Shown: in pieces, positions 54,714 to 64,000 of the stretch
Layout: every line of letters begins with the position of its first letter
Position numbering within the stretch: position 1 is the first letter of the stretch
Made by a program: the position numbers and the translations under genes
Notes under the pieces: generated by a model
The model's input: the letters and a program-made list of their open reading frames with translations, nothing else
What the model was told of the DNA's origin: nothing
Databases searched by the model: none
Origin: Ananas comosus
Lineage: Eukaryota; Streptophyta; Magnoliopsida; Poales; Bromeliaceae
NCBI RefSeq assembly: GCF_001540865.1
Contig: NC_033622.1
Coordinates: 7,886,584 to 7,950,583, forward strand
Direction of reading: 5' to 3'
Length of the DNA: 64,000 nucleotides

Positions 54714-57165
54714 TTAAGTCTCTTCGTCATCGGTTTCTTCAAGCCTCTCGCTAAAACTTGGATCGTTAGATGGCACTTCATCAACAATCTGCAAATAATA
54801 TTAATATTAGCATATTGTGAATAATAAGGAATGTAAAAATATATGAAGAAAATAAAGAAAATGGAATTTATTATACCTCCTTACAAGTCCTAATGTTGTG
54901 TCCTTTTTTACCACATTGCTTGCAAGTTCTTGGCACCCTAATCTTTTTTTCAATGGAAGGCTTAAACCTTTGTGGTTTTCTCTTTCCTTTACATTGTGAT
55001 TGAGGAGGATCTTTAATCGTGCATTCTGATGCAAGCATATTTACTTGGCTTGATTGTGAAATTACGATTCTGTGAAGACTAATTGAAGGCTCCTTGATTG
55101 TCGCTTCCTCACTTTCAAACATTTGATTAATTGATGTTAGTGTATCAATTCCTTCTCTAATTATCTGACATGCAGTTTCATGTGCCTTAAGATTTTTTGA
55201 ACCTTCAAAGATAAATTTTTGCATTTCTAATGTAAGGGAATCAAACCTTCGAGATCTACAAAACGAGGAACCATCACTCATTTCTGTACTATTGCTTGGT
55301 ATTCTCTTTTTTGCATTCTTAGTCCACCTATTTAATATATAATGAGGTGGGATGTTATAAATCTCAATATAATGCATTACTTTAAGCGCATGAGCACATA
55401 AGAGGCCATAAAATTCAAACAATTTACAAGTGCAGGATACCATATTTTCGGGCCTTACAACAGTCACTATATATGTGCACATCCATTGTCTTGAAGTGGA
55501 CGAGTGTGATATAGAGCTGATCTTATATAGTGAATCTTTTTTCAACTCAATCAACTTATAACCCGTCGTCGCTCTTAATTGAGTCTTAAATTCTGAAAAA
55601 ATATTTCTTGTGTATATGCGGCGTGCATCTTTCTCAATTGGATCATCTGACCATAAACTGGGCTCTCTATCCTTTGTCATAAAATCCTCTAAATCCTCTC
55701 TCTCATATTGATTATGTGTCATTTTCTCAAATTGCATGACAAACTTGAATATTGATGTATGTGCATCTAACCATATTTTTGCAACGGCATTCATACTTTC
55801 ACTACGTTGTGACGTAGACATATTGGCAAAGAAAGTATCTCGAAAATATGCAGGAATCCATTGATGTCGAATATTCCATAGCAACCGAAGATGGTTATTT
55901 TCATGCAATTCATATTTATCAAGCATTGTTATCCACGCATCCTCAAACTCCTCAATGCTTAAACTACAATTTATGCATTCTTTCAAATCATTTTCAAAGC
56001 CATCCTTAGTGTTATAAAGCACACCAAAATGCTCCTTTGCTTTTCTCATCACATGCCACTGACAACACCTATGAACAGTGGTTGGAAAGACTTCCTCAAT
56101 GGCCTTTTTCATAGCAGGATCTTGATCAGTAATAATAGCTTTTGGGTGTCTACCATACATGGCTTTAATCCATGTTTCAAACAACCAAGCAAATGTATTA
56201 GCAGTCTCATCTCTAATGAGAGCACACCCGAAAAATATAGACTGCAAATGATGATTAACCCCTATAAAAGGAGCAAATGGCATACTATATTTATTCGTCA
56301 TATAAGTTGTATCGAAAGTGACAACATCGCCAAAATGCTCATATGCTAATCTTGATCTTCCATCTACCCAAAATATGTTCCGAGCCCGCTGTTGGTCATC
56401 AACATCAATAGCATAGAAGAATAACGGATCTTTAGATTGAAGCTCACGAAAATAATTAAGCGCACTTGCTACATCTATTCCAATAAGGTTTCTATTTTTC
56501 TCAGCAACTTTATTACTTAAATCTTTGCGAGTGAAGTGAATATTATGTCTTCCTCCCTCCCTTGCTTGCATAAAGGCCATAATTTGTGAAGTAGAAATAT
56601 TCTGTTCATTCATCATATGAATTAATTCTTTTTGCTCCTCTGTAATAGCACGATGCGATCGAAAAAATCGACTTTTAGAAGGACTAATGATTAATTCATG
56701 ATTATGTTCGTTCGCCACCACCGTAATCATCCATTTTCCTCGATCATCTATCCTCAATACAATATGCGCTTTACAACCACTTCGTCGATTAGAAAATTGC
56801 TTTTTAGGTGTATTGCTACCTTCTGAATTTTGGCAATGACCTTTCTCGTGAGTTTGGGATTTAGAAAGACCTGCTTTGGCGCAACAATAGGTTACAGATG
56901 TGATGGCATCATCATGTTTCTTTGACTTATAATGGTATGTTTTTCTTATACTAAACCCCATTTTAAAAGCATAGTCATTGTAGAACTTTTTACCATCTTC
57001 TATAGAGTTGAATTCCAAACCAACACGTGGCTCTTCAATAGGTTGTGTGCTCATACATATTTGTTCAGCAGTAGCAATTTGTTCCAATTCCTCATCTACC
57101 TCATTTTCAACATCAATATTGCACAGAGAAACAGAAGAACCAATTGTAGAGCCATATTCCCTCAT
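54714..57165 (-). CDS. FAR1/FHY3-type MULE transposase, intact (MULE gene A)
   Basis: Exon 57165-54877 encodes 763 residues; a second exon, 54788-54714, joined by a canonical intron (gag|gtataa to tttgcag|attg) in phase 0, adds an acidic tail ending DDEET. Read without splicing, the frame stops after 764 residues. Domains: FAR1 zinc-binding DNA-binding domain, about 48-160 (GLEFNSIEDGKKFYNDYA, CC at 94-95, GCKAH at 130-134, HNHEL at 154-158). MULE DDE core: VVTFDTTY (D285), IITDQDPAM (D347), CCQWHVMRKA (367-376), QRSESMN (E456). SWIM zinc finger SCTCKLFEF...LLCAH (C578, C580, C590, H592). A CX2CX4HX4C knuckle at 748-761. It is the transposase of this element; host FAR1/FHY3 transcription factors arose from such proteins. 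All catalytic residues are present, so activity is plausible. A splice acceptor (atctatag|g, 57177) precedes the ATG and could join it to the TIR leader exon. Confidence 0.93.
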
Positions 57166-57618
57166 TTAATTAACCCCTATAGATATAATCAAATTAATAT
57201 TATAAGAATAGCTCAAATAAATCATTATATCCATAGTTCAGACTGGTACGTATGAATAAAATTTTGTGCAAATTTTAGGGTAGTCATGAGAGCAAGAGGC
57301 TTTATTTTTGGATCTGTTTATGAAAGACGACTTTAAACTTTCGCGAATAGCAAAATTTCTCAACATTAATATTATTGTGCTCAACAACAGAATTTACATA
57401 ATCACGGTTCGGTTTAAAACAGCTAGTCGAAATAAGCTATATAAGGAGAAGGACAAAATTAAGGAAAGAGATTGAAAAATTATATATGTAGGGTACGTAA
57501 CCAATATCATGGCGAAAGAAATAATAAAAGATATGCAAAACAAAGTTAAAAAAACTATGAGGGGAGGCATTTACACATGAAACGAGGATTAAAATACATG
57601 AATTGATGTAAAGGAGAT

Positions 57619-58327
57619 GTTTAATTAAGCTGCTTTGTAGGAAACCCTAATAAATCCTAATGAACAAATAAAATGAAAGAGTTAAAAGAGTTAAAAGAGA
57701 ATAAATAATGAATATAATTAAGTTATGGGCATCTAAACAATCATAAAATTAATCTATTGTGTACTACTAGTGTGGCGGATAGCTAGCAATTATCTAATTA
57801 ATAGCAATGTGACAATAGTAGTGACCTTCCACACACAGGAAGACCATTTCACTTAAATATGAATACCTTGGTTGCGCAGTTGGAGAACAATATCCTCAGA
57901 TCGTTGCTCGGGATCGATCCTCACAGGGCCGAGGGAGCGCACCACGGCCGGGAGCGATCGTATAGCGCGCTGCCTGGAAGGCGTCGGCGCGGAAGGCGTC
58001 GGCGCGTCCGGGATCGAGTAGCGCTGCAGCCCGGAAGGCGTCGGCGTGGACCACCACCGTAGAGAAGGGAAAAGAGGAAGAGAGATGGAGGGAGAAAATG
58101 AAAAAAAATAAAGGAAAAATGGTTCTGGTTTGGGAACCAGAGAGGGAGAAAGAGAGAGAGGAGCGATCCTGTAGCGCCGTGGCCCGGAAGGCGTCGGTGC
58201 GGAGGGGGCGTCCGGGATGAAAGGGAAAGAGGAAGAGAGATGGAAGGTGAAGAAGAAGGAGAAGAAGATGATGATCCTTCTTCAAAAAAAAAAAAGATCT
58301 ATAGATCTGGTGGGGGAACCAGAGTGA

Positions 58328-58359
<32 letters not shown>

Positions 58360-58525
58360 GGTGGATTGCCAGAGGAAAAGAGAGAGAGTGGGTTCACGTG
58401 TAGAGAGAGGAGAGAGAGGAACGGCGCTATTTGCCGTTCCGTCTAGTTCACCCTTTTACTGCGCGCGGATCTCGAGGCGAAGCGATCCAACGGTGCAAAA
58501 ATGCCAAGCACAAGAGCTCCTGTGC
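57619..58525. repeat. Right TIR of the MULE
   Basis: About 0.9 kb, the inverse of 52042-53078 lacking its 52781-52903 portion and the outermost ~25 bp. Same leader-exon splice donor in reverse (57867/57866), same CT/GA microsatellite, same gaagcgatccaacggtgca block near the end. The n at 58526 follows gagctcctgtgc. Confidence 0.9.
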
Positions 58526-58526
58526 N

Positions 58527-58618
58527 AAACACTATCCACCTACCACCATCATCTCAACCCTACATCTCTCCATCCAATGGTGAAAAACTCAAAAGTTTGA
58601 AAGTATTCTAGCTCAATT
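58527..58618. mobile_element. MITE M17, right end only
   Basis: Text ccacctaccaccatcatctc, catccaatggtgaaaaactc and aagtattctagctcaatttt is the inverse of the left part of M10. It starts at the n, so its left part is missing; a TA tract follows. Confidence 0.78.

Positions 58619-58620
<2 letters not shown>

Positions 58621-58659
<39 letters not shown>
58621..58659. repeat. (TA)n tract
   Basis: About 19 TA units between MITEs M17 and M18. Confidence 0.95.
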
Positions 58660-58663
<4 letters not shown>

Positions 58664-59196
58664 GCTGGTATGCTTCTAGAAGCACGGACCCTTCTGTGCT
58701 TCCAAGTCATTTTCGATGTTGGGACTTTCGAACCGACGATTGGCTCCGTCGAATTTGATTTAGAGTATTTGAAGTACCTAGAAAATAAATTTTGTGATTT
58801 TTCGATATCATTTGCCTAGTGATCGAAGGAGCTCAAAATCAATAATTTTAATAGCCGTAGTGAGCTGTTTACAAGTTTAACGGTATAGAAATATTCAAAT
58901 CACGTGAAATTTTGATAGAAAATTTTTTATACTATATAAAACAAGATCAATATCTTTGATTTAAAATTTTAATGTCATATTATTACATTTTGTAAGATTT
59001 TTATTTTCAGCCGTTGATTTTGAGCCCCTTCGTTCACTAGGCAAATGGTATCGTAAAATCATAAAATTTATTTTCTAGGTACTTCAAATACTCTAGATCA
59101 AGTTTAACGGAGCCGATCGACGATTCGAAAATCGCAACATCGAAAACGAGCTGGAAGCACGGAAGGCTCCGTGCTTCCGATAGCATAGTAGCCTCA

Positions 59197-59199
<3 letters not shown>
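58660..59199. mobile_element. MITE M18 (long inverted repeat)
   Basis: 540-bp foldback. The left end gtgagctggtatgcttctag has a hairpin with gaagcacgg; the right end is ggaagcacggaaggctccgt...gcttccgatagcatagtagc. The arms include ttttcgatgttgggactttc / atcgcaacatcgaaaa and gtacctagaaaataaatttt / aaaatttattttctaggtac. TA tracts lie on both sides. It is closely related to M19 and M7. Confidence 0.88.
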
Positions 59200-59242
<43 letters not shown>

Positions 59243-59473
59243 TTATTTATTTATTTATTTATTTATTCTATCTATATCTAAAAATTCTAAACCTAATTTC
59301 TCCTCGTCCTTTTCTTTTGTTGCAGCCATCTCTTCTGTCGTGCCTCCTCTCCTACCGCAACGTTCTACCATCCTGACCTATATATGTAAAATATTTTTAT
59401 ATGTAATTATGTGGTTCAAGACTTTTATTATTTATTGTATGTTATTATTTCAAATAACAAGTTATATTGTAAT
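59200..59473. repeat. (TA)n(TTTA)n tract and AT-rich spacer
   Basis: About 19 TA units, then about seven TTTA units (59238-59267), then unassigned AT-rich sequence up to the SINE target duplication (59462-59473). Confidence 0.85.
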
Positions 59474-59635
59474 TTTTTTTTTGAGAGAAAAATAGCATAT
59501 TATCCGCTTCGTTTTTTTTTATTTTTTATTTAGAAATAAACTTAGCTGGAAATGTAAATCAATTAGGATTGGAACTTGGGTCTCAGATACCAACCATCAA
59601 GTTCTTTTGTCATTTGCTCTAGAGGGATGGTCGGT
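59474..59635 (-). mobile_element. SINE, minus-strand copy
   Basis: A T-run (reversed poly-A tail), then agcatattatccgcttcgtt, aaacttagctggaaatgtaa, the B-box region ggattggaacttggg and the head gctctagagggatggtcggt. A 12-bp duplication ttatattgtaat lies at 59462-59473 and 59636-59647. Confidence 0.9.
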
Positions 59636-59647
59636 TTATATTGTAAT

Positions 59648-60011
59648 ATTTTAAAAATTATGTATATATATTTTGTATTTAAAAAATATAGAATTTAAAA
59701 AAAAAAGAATATGTTGTGCTAACACGCATACCACGGACCCCTACAGACGTATACAAAGAAAAATGTAAACTACTCATAAAGTTAAAGATAAATTTCATTC
59801 ATACTAATATGTGACACACGGATATAATAAGGTACCTGCGGTTTAACCAATCCGTCCGCTAACTACGTCCACCGAGACCCTTGGCATTCCGTCTCCCTTG
59901 TGCTGTCAAGCTCCTCCGAGCCATCCAACAATTCAAACCTCCTACAAATTTGGCGCTCGAAAACCCCCCAAGTATAGCAAAAGTGAACCCAACCCACCCA
60001 CGTACACAACC
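59648..60011. other. Upstream region of the FLA gene
   Basis: AT-rich, no gene. It presumably includes the promoter of the FLA gene; no distinctive motif beyond the TATA box was identified. Confidence 0.5.
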
Positions 60012-60019
60012 TATATAAA
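60012..60019 (+). promoter_or_regulatory. TATA box of the FLA gene
   Basis: tatataaa lies 59-66 bp before the ATG at 60078, which would place the start of transcription near 60043 and give a leader of about 35 nt. Confidence 0.7.
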
Positions 60020-60077
60020 TATATGAGCCTCCAAATCTCCTTCCAATTGGGAAAAATACCACAATTAATTCCCAACA

Positions 60078-60941
60078 ATGGCTGCCACCACCTCCGCGGC
60101 CGCCGCCGTCCTCCCCCTGGCCTCCCTTCTTCTCCTCCTCCTCTCCGGCCCGGCTGCCGCCCACAACATCACTGAGATCCTCGCCCCCTTCTCCGACTTC
60201 TCTAACTTCAACAATCTGCTCTCCCAATCCAAAGTCGCCGACGAGATCAACCGCCGCCAGACGATCACCGTCCTCGTGGTCGACAATTCTGCCGCCGGCG
60301 CGTTCTCGTCCCTGCAGGCCGACGTCCTCAAGCGCGCGCTCTCTGTGCACGTCATCCTCGACTACTACGACCCCTACAAGTTCGAGCGCCTGAAGAGCAA
60401 GACCGCCCTCCTGACCACCCTCTACCAGGCGTCGGGCGTCGCGGCAAACCGCATGGGCTTTTTGAACTACACGGAGCGCACCGACGACGAGCGCATGCTG
60501 TTCGGCTCCGCCGAGCCCGGCGCGCCCCTCACCGCCGAGCTGGTCAAGGTGGTCGCCGCGCGGCCGTACAACATCTCCGTGCTGCAGGTCACTGCTGCGA
60601 TCATTCCCCCCGGGATCGACGGGTCGAGGACGCTCGTCTCTCCTCCGCCCCCGCCGCCTGCAGCGCATTCGCCCAAGAAGGCTGCTGCTCCCGCCCCTGA
60701 GGAGGCCTCGGAAGCGAGCGCGCCTGCACCCGACGCTGCGGATAAGAGCGACGCGCCGGCGCCTGCAGATGGCCCCGTCGGCGATGCTCCGTTGTCGTCG
60801 CCTCCGGCTCCGGCTGCAGTGGCCGATGCCCCCGGCCCGGGGGCTGACAAGGCTGCGCACCACTCTGCGGCGCCCGGGAGGTTGGCCGCTGGTGCCGGCT
60901 TTGGGGTTGTAATGGGAGCGGTTTTGTTGGGTGCTCTATGA
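60078..60941 (+). CDS. FLA14: Fasciclin-like arabinogalactan protein, single FAS1, GPI-anchored (FLA14/FLA3 type)
   Basis: 287 residues, intronless. A signal peptide covers about 1-28 (LPLASLLLLLLSGPAAA). One FAS1 domain, about 29-178, starts NITEILAPFSDFSNFNNLLS and contains the H1-like QTITVLVVDNSAAG (51-64), the YH-region LSVHVILDYYDPYK (78-91), LLTTLYQASGVA (101-112) and NISVLQVTAAIIPPG (155-169). N-glycosylation sites: N30, N120, N155. Residues 178-250 form a Pro/Ala/Ser-rich arabinogalactan module with many AP and PA dipeptides. A C-terminal hydrophobic stretch (about 258-287) after small residues is a GPI-anchor signal. FLAs are cell-surface glycoproteins in adhesion and wall integrity; the FLA3/FLA14 subgroup is mainly pollen-expressed in Arabidopsis. 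The symbol is by resemblance and may differ in a formal nomenclature. Confidence 0.92.
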   Translation: MAATTSAAAAVLPLASLLLLLLSGPAAAHNITEILAPFSDFSNFNNLLSQSKVADEINRRQTITVLVVDNSAAGAFSSLQADVLKRALSVHVILDYYDPYKFERLKSKTALLTTLYQASGVAANRMGFLNYTERTDDERMLFGSAEPGAPLTAELVKVVAARPYNISVLQVTAAIIPPGIDGSRTLVSPPPPPPAAHSPKKAAAPAPEEASEASAPAPDAADKSDAPAPADGPVGDAPLSSPPAPAAVADAPGPGADKAAHHSAAPGRLAAGAGFGVVMGAVLLGAL

Positions 60942-62078
60942 GCAATGATCGAATTGGAGTTTGAGATGTCGGCATATTTATTGCCCCCAGGGATTGAAGG
61001 ATCCTGATTCATTTCGGATGTGGTACCCAATTGTTGGAATTACATAGCAACCCCAATGAATGAAAATCATATTAATTTTACATCTCTTTGTCTGTCTTCT
61101 TCCTTACATGCATAAACATTTTATTTAACCACCATATATTTTTGGTTTACTCGAAAAATATATAATATTTGGTAGATGAAAAGTGTGTTAAAATATTTGC
61201 ACTGGGAGGCGCTAACTGTTTGAATACATGAATTTCTTATTCCGATTTTTTTTTTTTTTTTTTTGAATTCAATCAAGATGTATTTGTAAAAAGAGAGTTT
61301 GATTTTACTTTTTTAAAGATCTTAATATCTATATAATTTAGTACGATAACACATTTTACTTGCAAAATATGATCTAAATTCCCACATTGGACCAAGATTA
61401 TTCAAGGAATAAAAGTTAAGCCTCTAACTTTTACTCATACCGAAAAAATCTTTATATTGCATAAATGGATATCTTGCTCTGACATCTAAACAAACTCTTT
61501 CGGAGTAAGATAAATGACCTCGTAGATAAAATTTGTTATTCTAACAAATTATAAATTTCCAAATCTTTCAGAGAGCAACAAACAAACTCTTATCTTTGGA
61601 AAATAGAAAGTTTTTTCAAAACGATTGTCATCCGATGTCTAAATAGTGCCTTAATTATCTTTTGATGGTAGAAGAGTAATGCTGCACTTGCAAATAAATC
61701 TTTTTTAACGTTTTACAAACTTGCACACGAGATCAAGTTTGATTGATAGAAAAGGTGCTAGTTACAAAGTGATAATCGAGATTTATAGGGCTATAAATAA
61801 AATCAAAATAATTAAATTTTAAATTTTATAAACTGTTATAGGTTGGTGAACCAGCTGGCTAGGCAGATAATTTAGTAGGTTACACCATTCTCATCATCGC
61901 CGAAATAGATAATTTAGATATGTCCGAGAATAGAAGGCAGTATTTACATATCATGAGTTTTCTATGTGAAACTTATAAATTCAAATATAATAATTAGTAA
62001 GTGACGCATAAGCTCCCACTCAAAAAGCCGATTTCATATTGGGTCACCAAGGAGGCTCATGGGCTAGAAACAAGTTTA
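60942..62078. other. Downstream region of the FLA gene
   Basis: 3' UTR text with possible poly(A) signals (aatgaatgaaaatc near 61054; aaacattttattt near 61115), then AT-rich sequence with a T-run (61249-61264). No gene seen up to the SINE. Confidence 0.55.
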
Positions 62079-62094
62079 AATAAATACCAACATT

Positions 62095-62254
62095 TTTTTT
62101 TTTTTTTTGAGAGATAGGTAGCACGCTACCCGCTTCGTTTATTTTATTTATAAATAAACTTAGCTGGAAATGTGAATCAACTAGCTAGAATTCGAACTTG
62201 GGTCTGAGATACTAACCACCAAGCCCTTTGCCATTTGCTCTAGAGACGGTCGGT
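62095..62254 (-). mobile_element. SINE, minus-strand copy with 16-bp target duplication
   Basis: T-run, gagagataggtagcacgcta, cccgcttcgtttattttatt, aaacttagctggaaatgtga, the B-box region agaattcgaacttgg and the head gctctagagacggtcggt. A perfect 16-bp duplication (aataaataccaacatt) lies at 62079-62094 and 62255-62270. It is the best-preserved and probably youngest copy in the window. Confidence 0.93.
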
Positions 62255-62289
62255 AATAAATACCAACATTATTCACGTCCGAAGTATTA

Positions 62290-62762
62290 TTTGTATCCGA
62301 GACCCATTATTTGAGGAGATGGGTACCCATCAGCCACATGCATGTTAGCGTTGCCCTGTTTAAAAATCCAACTTCATTTGTTGGAATTAAGTTAGATTGC
62401 GCCGCACAGATGAGGAAACTTGATGCCCCTTCCTCAATTCCTTTAAAACTCAGTTCTACTCCATCCTTACATAGAGTTACTGAGTTCTGCTGGAAATCAA
62501 ATGTCACTGTACCATAAGATTTGAGCCAATCTATTACCAAAACCAGACTGGAGCTTTCTAGCCTTATAACTCTTAGATCTTTCCTAAACTGTTGGCCCTG
62601 CATAAACCATGTGAATTCAGGACACTTAAGTTTGCGTAGCATCTTTTGTCCGTTAGCTACTGTTACAATAAGGGGTGCGCCAGCCTCAACATTAGCTTTT
62701 ACATTCCGAGCTACTTGTAAATCAATGAAACTATGAGTGCTACCCGTGTCGATTAATATCAT
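62290..62762 (-). pseudogene. Ty3/gypsy protease fragment
   Basis: The minus-strand frame opens at the catalytic motif MILIDTGSTHSFID and continues with IVTVANGQKM, FTWFMQGQQFRKDLRVI, LVIDWLKSYGTVTFDFQQ and VELSFKG, the typical retropepsin of plant gypsy elements. No gag lies upstream and no RT downstream. It is cut at both ends. Confidence 0.85.
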
Positions 62763-62978
62763 TGTTAAATTTGGTTTGATTTATAGTTATCTAAATTGAA
62801 GGTAAATTTCAATCTAATTTGGATTAGATACAATTTAGATTTAATTTGACATATATAGATTATGAGTCGGAATCTAAGTCAAATTGAATTATATTAGACT
62901 TGTGTTTAGAAATCCAATTAGATTAGAGTTTCAATTAGACTCTAATTTGAAGCCACATTCTATATATATATATATATA
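62763..62978. other. AT-rich segment with repeated aatttgga/tctaattt words
   Basis: Non-coding; short words such as aatctaatttgg, atccaattag and gactctaattt recur, but no element ends are visible. Confidence 0.4.
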
Positions 62979-63520
62979 GAGTGAGGCTACCATGCTATCG
63001 GAAGCACGGGGCCTTCCGTGCTTCCAGCTCGTTTTCGATGTTGCGACTTTCGAATCGTCGATCGGCTCCGTTAAACTTGATCTAGAGTATTTGGAGTACC
63101 TAGAAAATAAATTTTATTATTTTTCGATATCATTTGCCTAGTGATCCAATGGGCTCAAAATCAACAAATTTCAATGGCCGTAGTGAGCCGTTTGCAAGTT
63201 TAACGGTGTAGAAATATCCAAATCACGTGAAATTTTGATAGAAAATTCTTTATACTATATAAAACAAGATCAATATCTTTGATTTAAAATTTTAATGTCA
63301 TATTATTACATTTTGTAAGATTTTTATTTTCAGCCGTTGATTTGAGCATCCCTTCGTTCACTTAGTGCAAATGATATCGAAATCCTTAAAATTTATTTCT
63401 GGTATATCAAATTAGCCTCTTGATCAATTTAATTGTGAGCGATCGACGATTTCAAAACGCAACATCGAAAACAAGCTAGAAGCACTGACAGCCTCCATAC
63501 TATCATAGCATAGTAGCCTC
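62979..63520. mobile_element. MITE M19 (long inverted repeat)
   Basis: Foldback of the M18 type: left end gagtgaggctaccatgctat with hairpin ggaagcacgg/ccgtgcttcc, arms gttttcgatgttgcgacttt / gcaacatcgaaaac, centre tatactatataaaacaagat. The right end (63360-63520) shows more indels than M18. TA tract on the left, CT tract on the right. Confidence 0.86.
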
Positions 63521-63614
63521 TCTCTAATCTCTCTCTCTCTCTCTCTCTTCGTCTCTCTCTCTCTACATCTCTCTCCTCTCTCTTATATATGTTATATATA
63601 TATATAATATATAA
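63521..63614. repeat. (CT)n and (TA)n tract
   Basis: CT-rich then TATA-rich low-complexity sequence between MITEs M19 and M20. Confidence 0.9.
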
Positions 63615-64000
63615 GAGGCGCTCCTATGCTTTTCGAAAGTACGGAGGCCTCCGTACTTGTAAGTTGTTTTCGATGATGGGACTTCCAATTCGGCGATCGG
63701 TTCCATTATATAGATCTTACGTTATTGACTATCGTAGAAACAAATTTCATAATTTTTTGACTTTTGTTTGCCTAGAAAACGAGTAGCTTCAAAATAAAAC
63801 GGCTGAAAATAAAAATCTATAAAAAACAGCGATACAACAGGACTCAAATTTCAAATCGGAAGTATTGTTCTTGCTCCTGATGCTAAGTAAATTCTATTCA
63901 AAGTTTAGTAATTTTGATACTTCTACACCGTTGAACTTAAAACGTACAACATTGGCCGTCAAAATAGTACAATTTTGAGACCCTTTGATCGCTTGGTAAA
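63615..64000. mobile_element. MITE M20, runs off the window
   Basis: Left end gaggcgctcctatgcttttc, hairpin agtacggaggcctccgtact, then gtaagttgttttcgatgatg; the internal arms resemble M18. The right end lies beyond the window. Confidence 0.78.

Larger units (their letters stand above)
52042..58525. mobile_element. Mutator-like element (FAR1 type) with ~1-kb TIRs and two convergent genes
   Basis: The left TIR (52042-53078) is matched in reverse by the right TIR (57619-58525) apart from a ~123-bp internal deletion on the right (the segment 52781-52903 of the left TIR is absent) and scattered substitutions. Between them lie a GRF zinc-finger gene (+) and a FAR1-type transposase gene (-), convergent. 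Each seems to use a leader exon inside its TIR, with splice donor caag|gtattc at 52705/52706 and at 57867/57866. The left terminus has a hairpin (gagctcctgtg ... cacaggagctc, 52047-52078); the right copy is cut by the n at 58526 inside that hairpin. The flanking duplication cannot be read because of the n. Confidence 0.9.

Noticed and set aside
59859..60863. 334-codon minus frame over the FLA gene
   Set aside because: GC-bias shadow of the FLA coding sequence; no motif, and the FLA frame has signal peptide, FAS1 and GPI signal.
60467..61030. 187-codon minus frame over the FLA gene
   Set aside because: Another low-complexity Ala/Gly/Pro-rich shadow of the arabinogalactan module.
1..64000. CRISPR arrays, operons, bacterial genes
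   Set aside because: No regularly spaced identical repeats with unique spacers; gene structure, introns and transposons are those of a plant nuclear genome.

Overview
This window is nuclear DNA of a flowering plant, most probably a commelinid monocot. The two ordinary host genes have very GC-rich coding sequences typical of commelinids, the surroundings are AT-rich, and most of the rest is nested transposable elements. The general look reminds me of pineapple (Ananas), but I cannot prove a species. Six isolated single n bases and runs of 100 and 25 N are scaffolding gaps; several sit exactly where an element is broken.

Host genes are few. At 29982-30974 (+) there is an intronless IRX15/IRX15-LIKE (DUF579) xylan-biosynthesis gene. 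At 60078-60941 (+) there is a single-FAS1 fasciclin-like arabinogalactan protein of the FLA14/FLA3 type. Both act in cell-wall or cell-surface biology; nothing else links them.

Layout: 1-5000 is gene-free with two SINEs. 5024-16681 is a stack made of a Copia LTR fragment, a decayed minus-strand Ty3/gypsy chromovirus (itself carrying a solo-LTR-like insertion and internal tandem duplications) and a Copia element with two LTRs. 16682-28143 holds long non-coding TGTCACG...TTACA elements, one nested in another, then a second Copia hit by an organellar 23S rRNA fragment, a hAT MITE, a CACTA element and an LTR-borne MITE. 29.5-31 kb is the IRX15-L locus. 32-43.7 kb holds two more TGTCACG elements, a hAT MITE, a Copia 3' remnant and a dense MITE cluster at (TA)n tracts. 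43751-48316 is a gag-only LTR retrotransposon (TR-GAG type) whose zinc knuckle is split by a 2083-bp solo LTR. 49391-50672 is the 3' end of a CACTA element. 59-64 kb holds the FLA gene, SINEs, a gypsy protease remnant and more MITEs.

The most interesting object is at 52042-58525: a Mutator-like transposon with terminal inverted repeats of about 0.9-1.0 kb. It encodes an intact FAR1/FHY3-type transposase (minus strand) and a convergent GRF-type zinc-finger/membrane-anchor protein (plus strand). Each gene appears to start with the same leader exon lying inside its TIR, a MuDR-like layout with a different partner protein. Its terminal hairpin resembles the ends of roughly 20 MITEs in the window that sit at (TA)n or (CT)n(TA)n tracts, so it is a candidate autonomous source of that MITE swarm.
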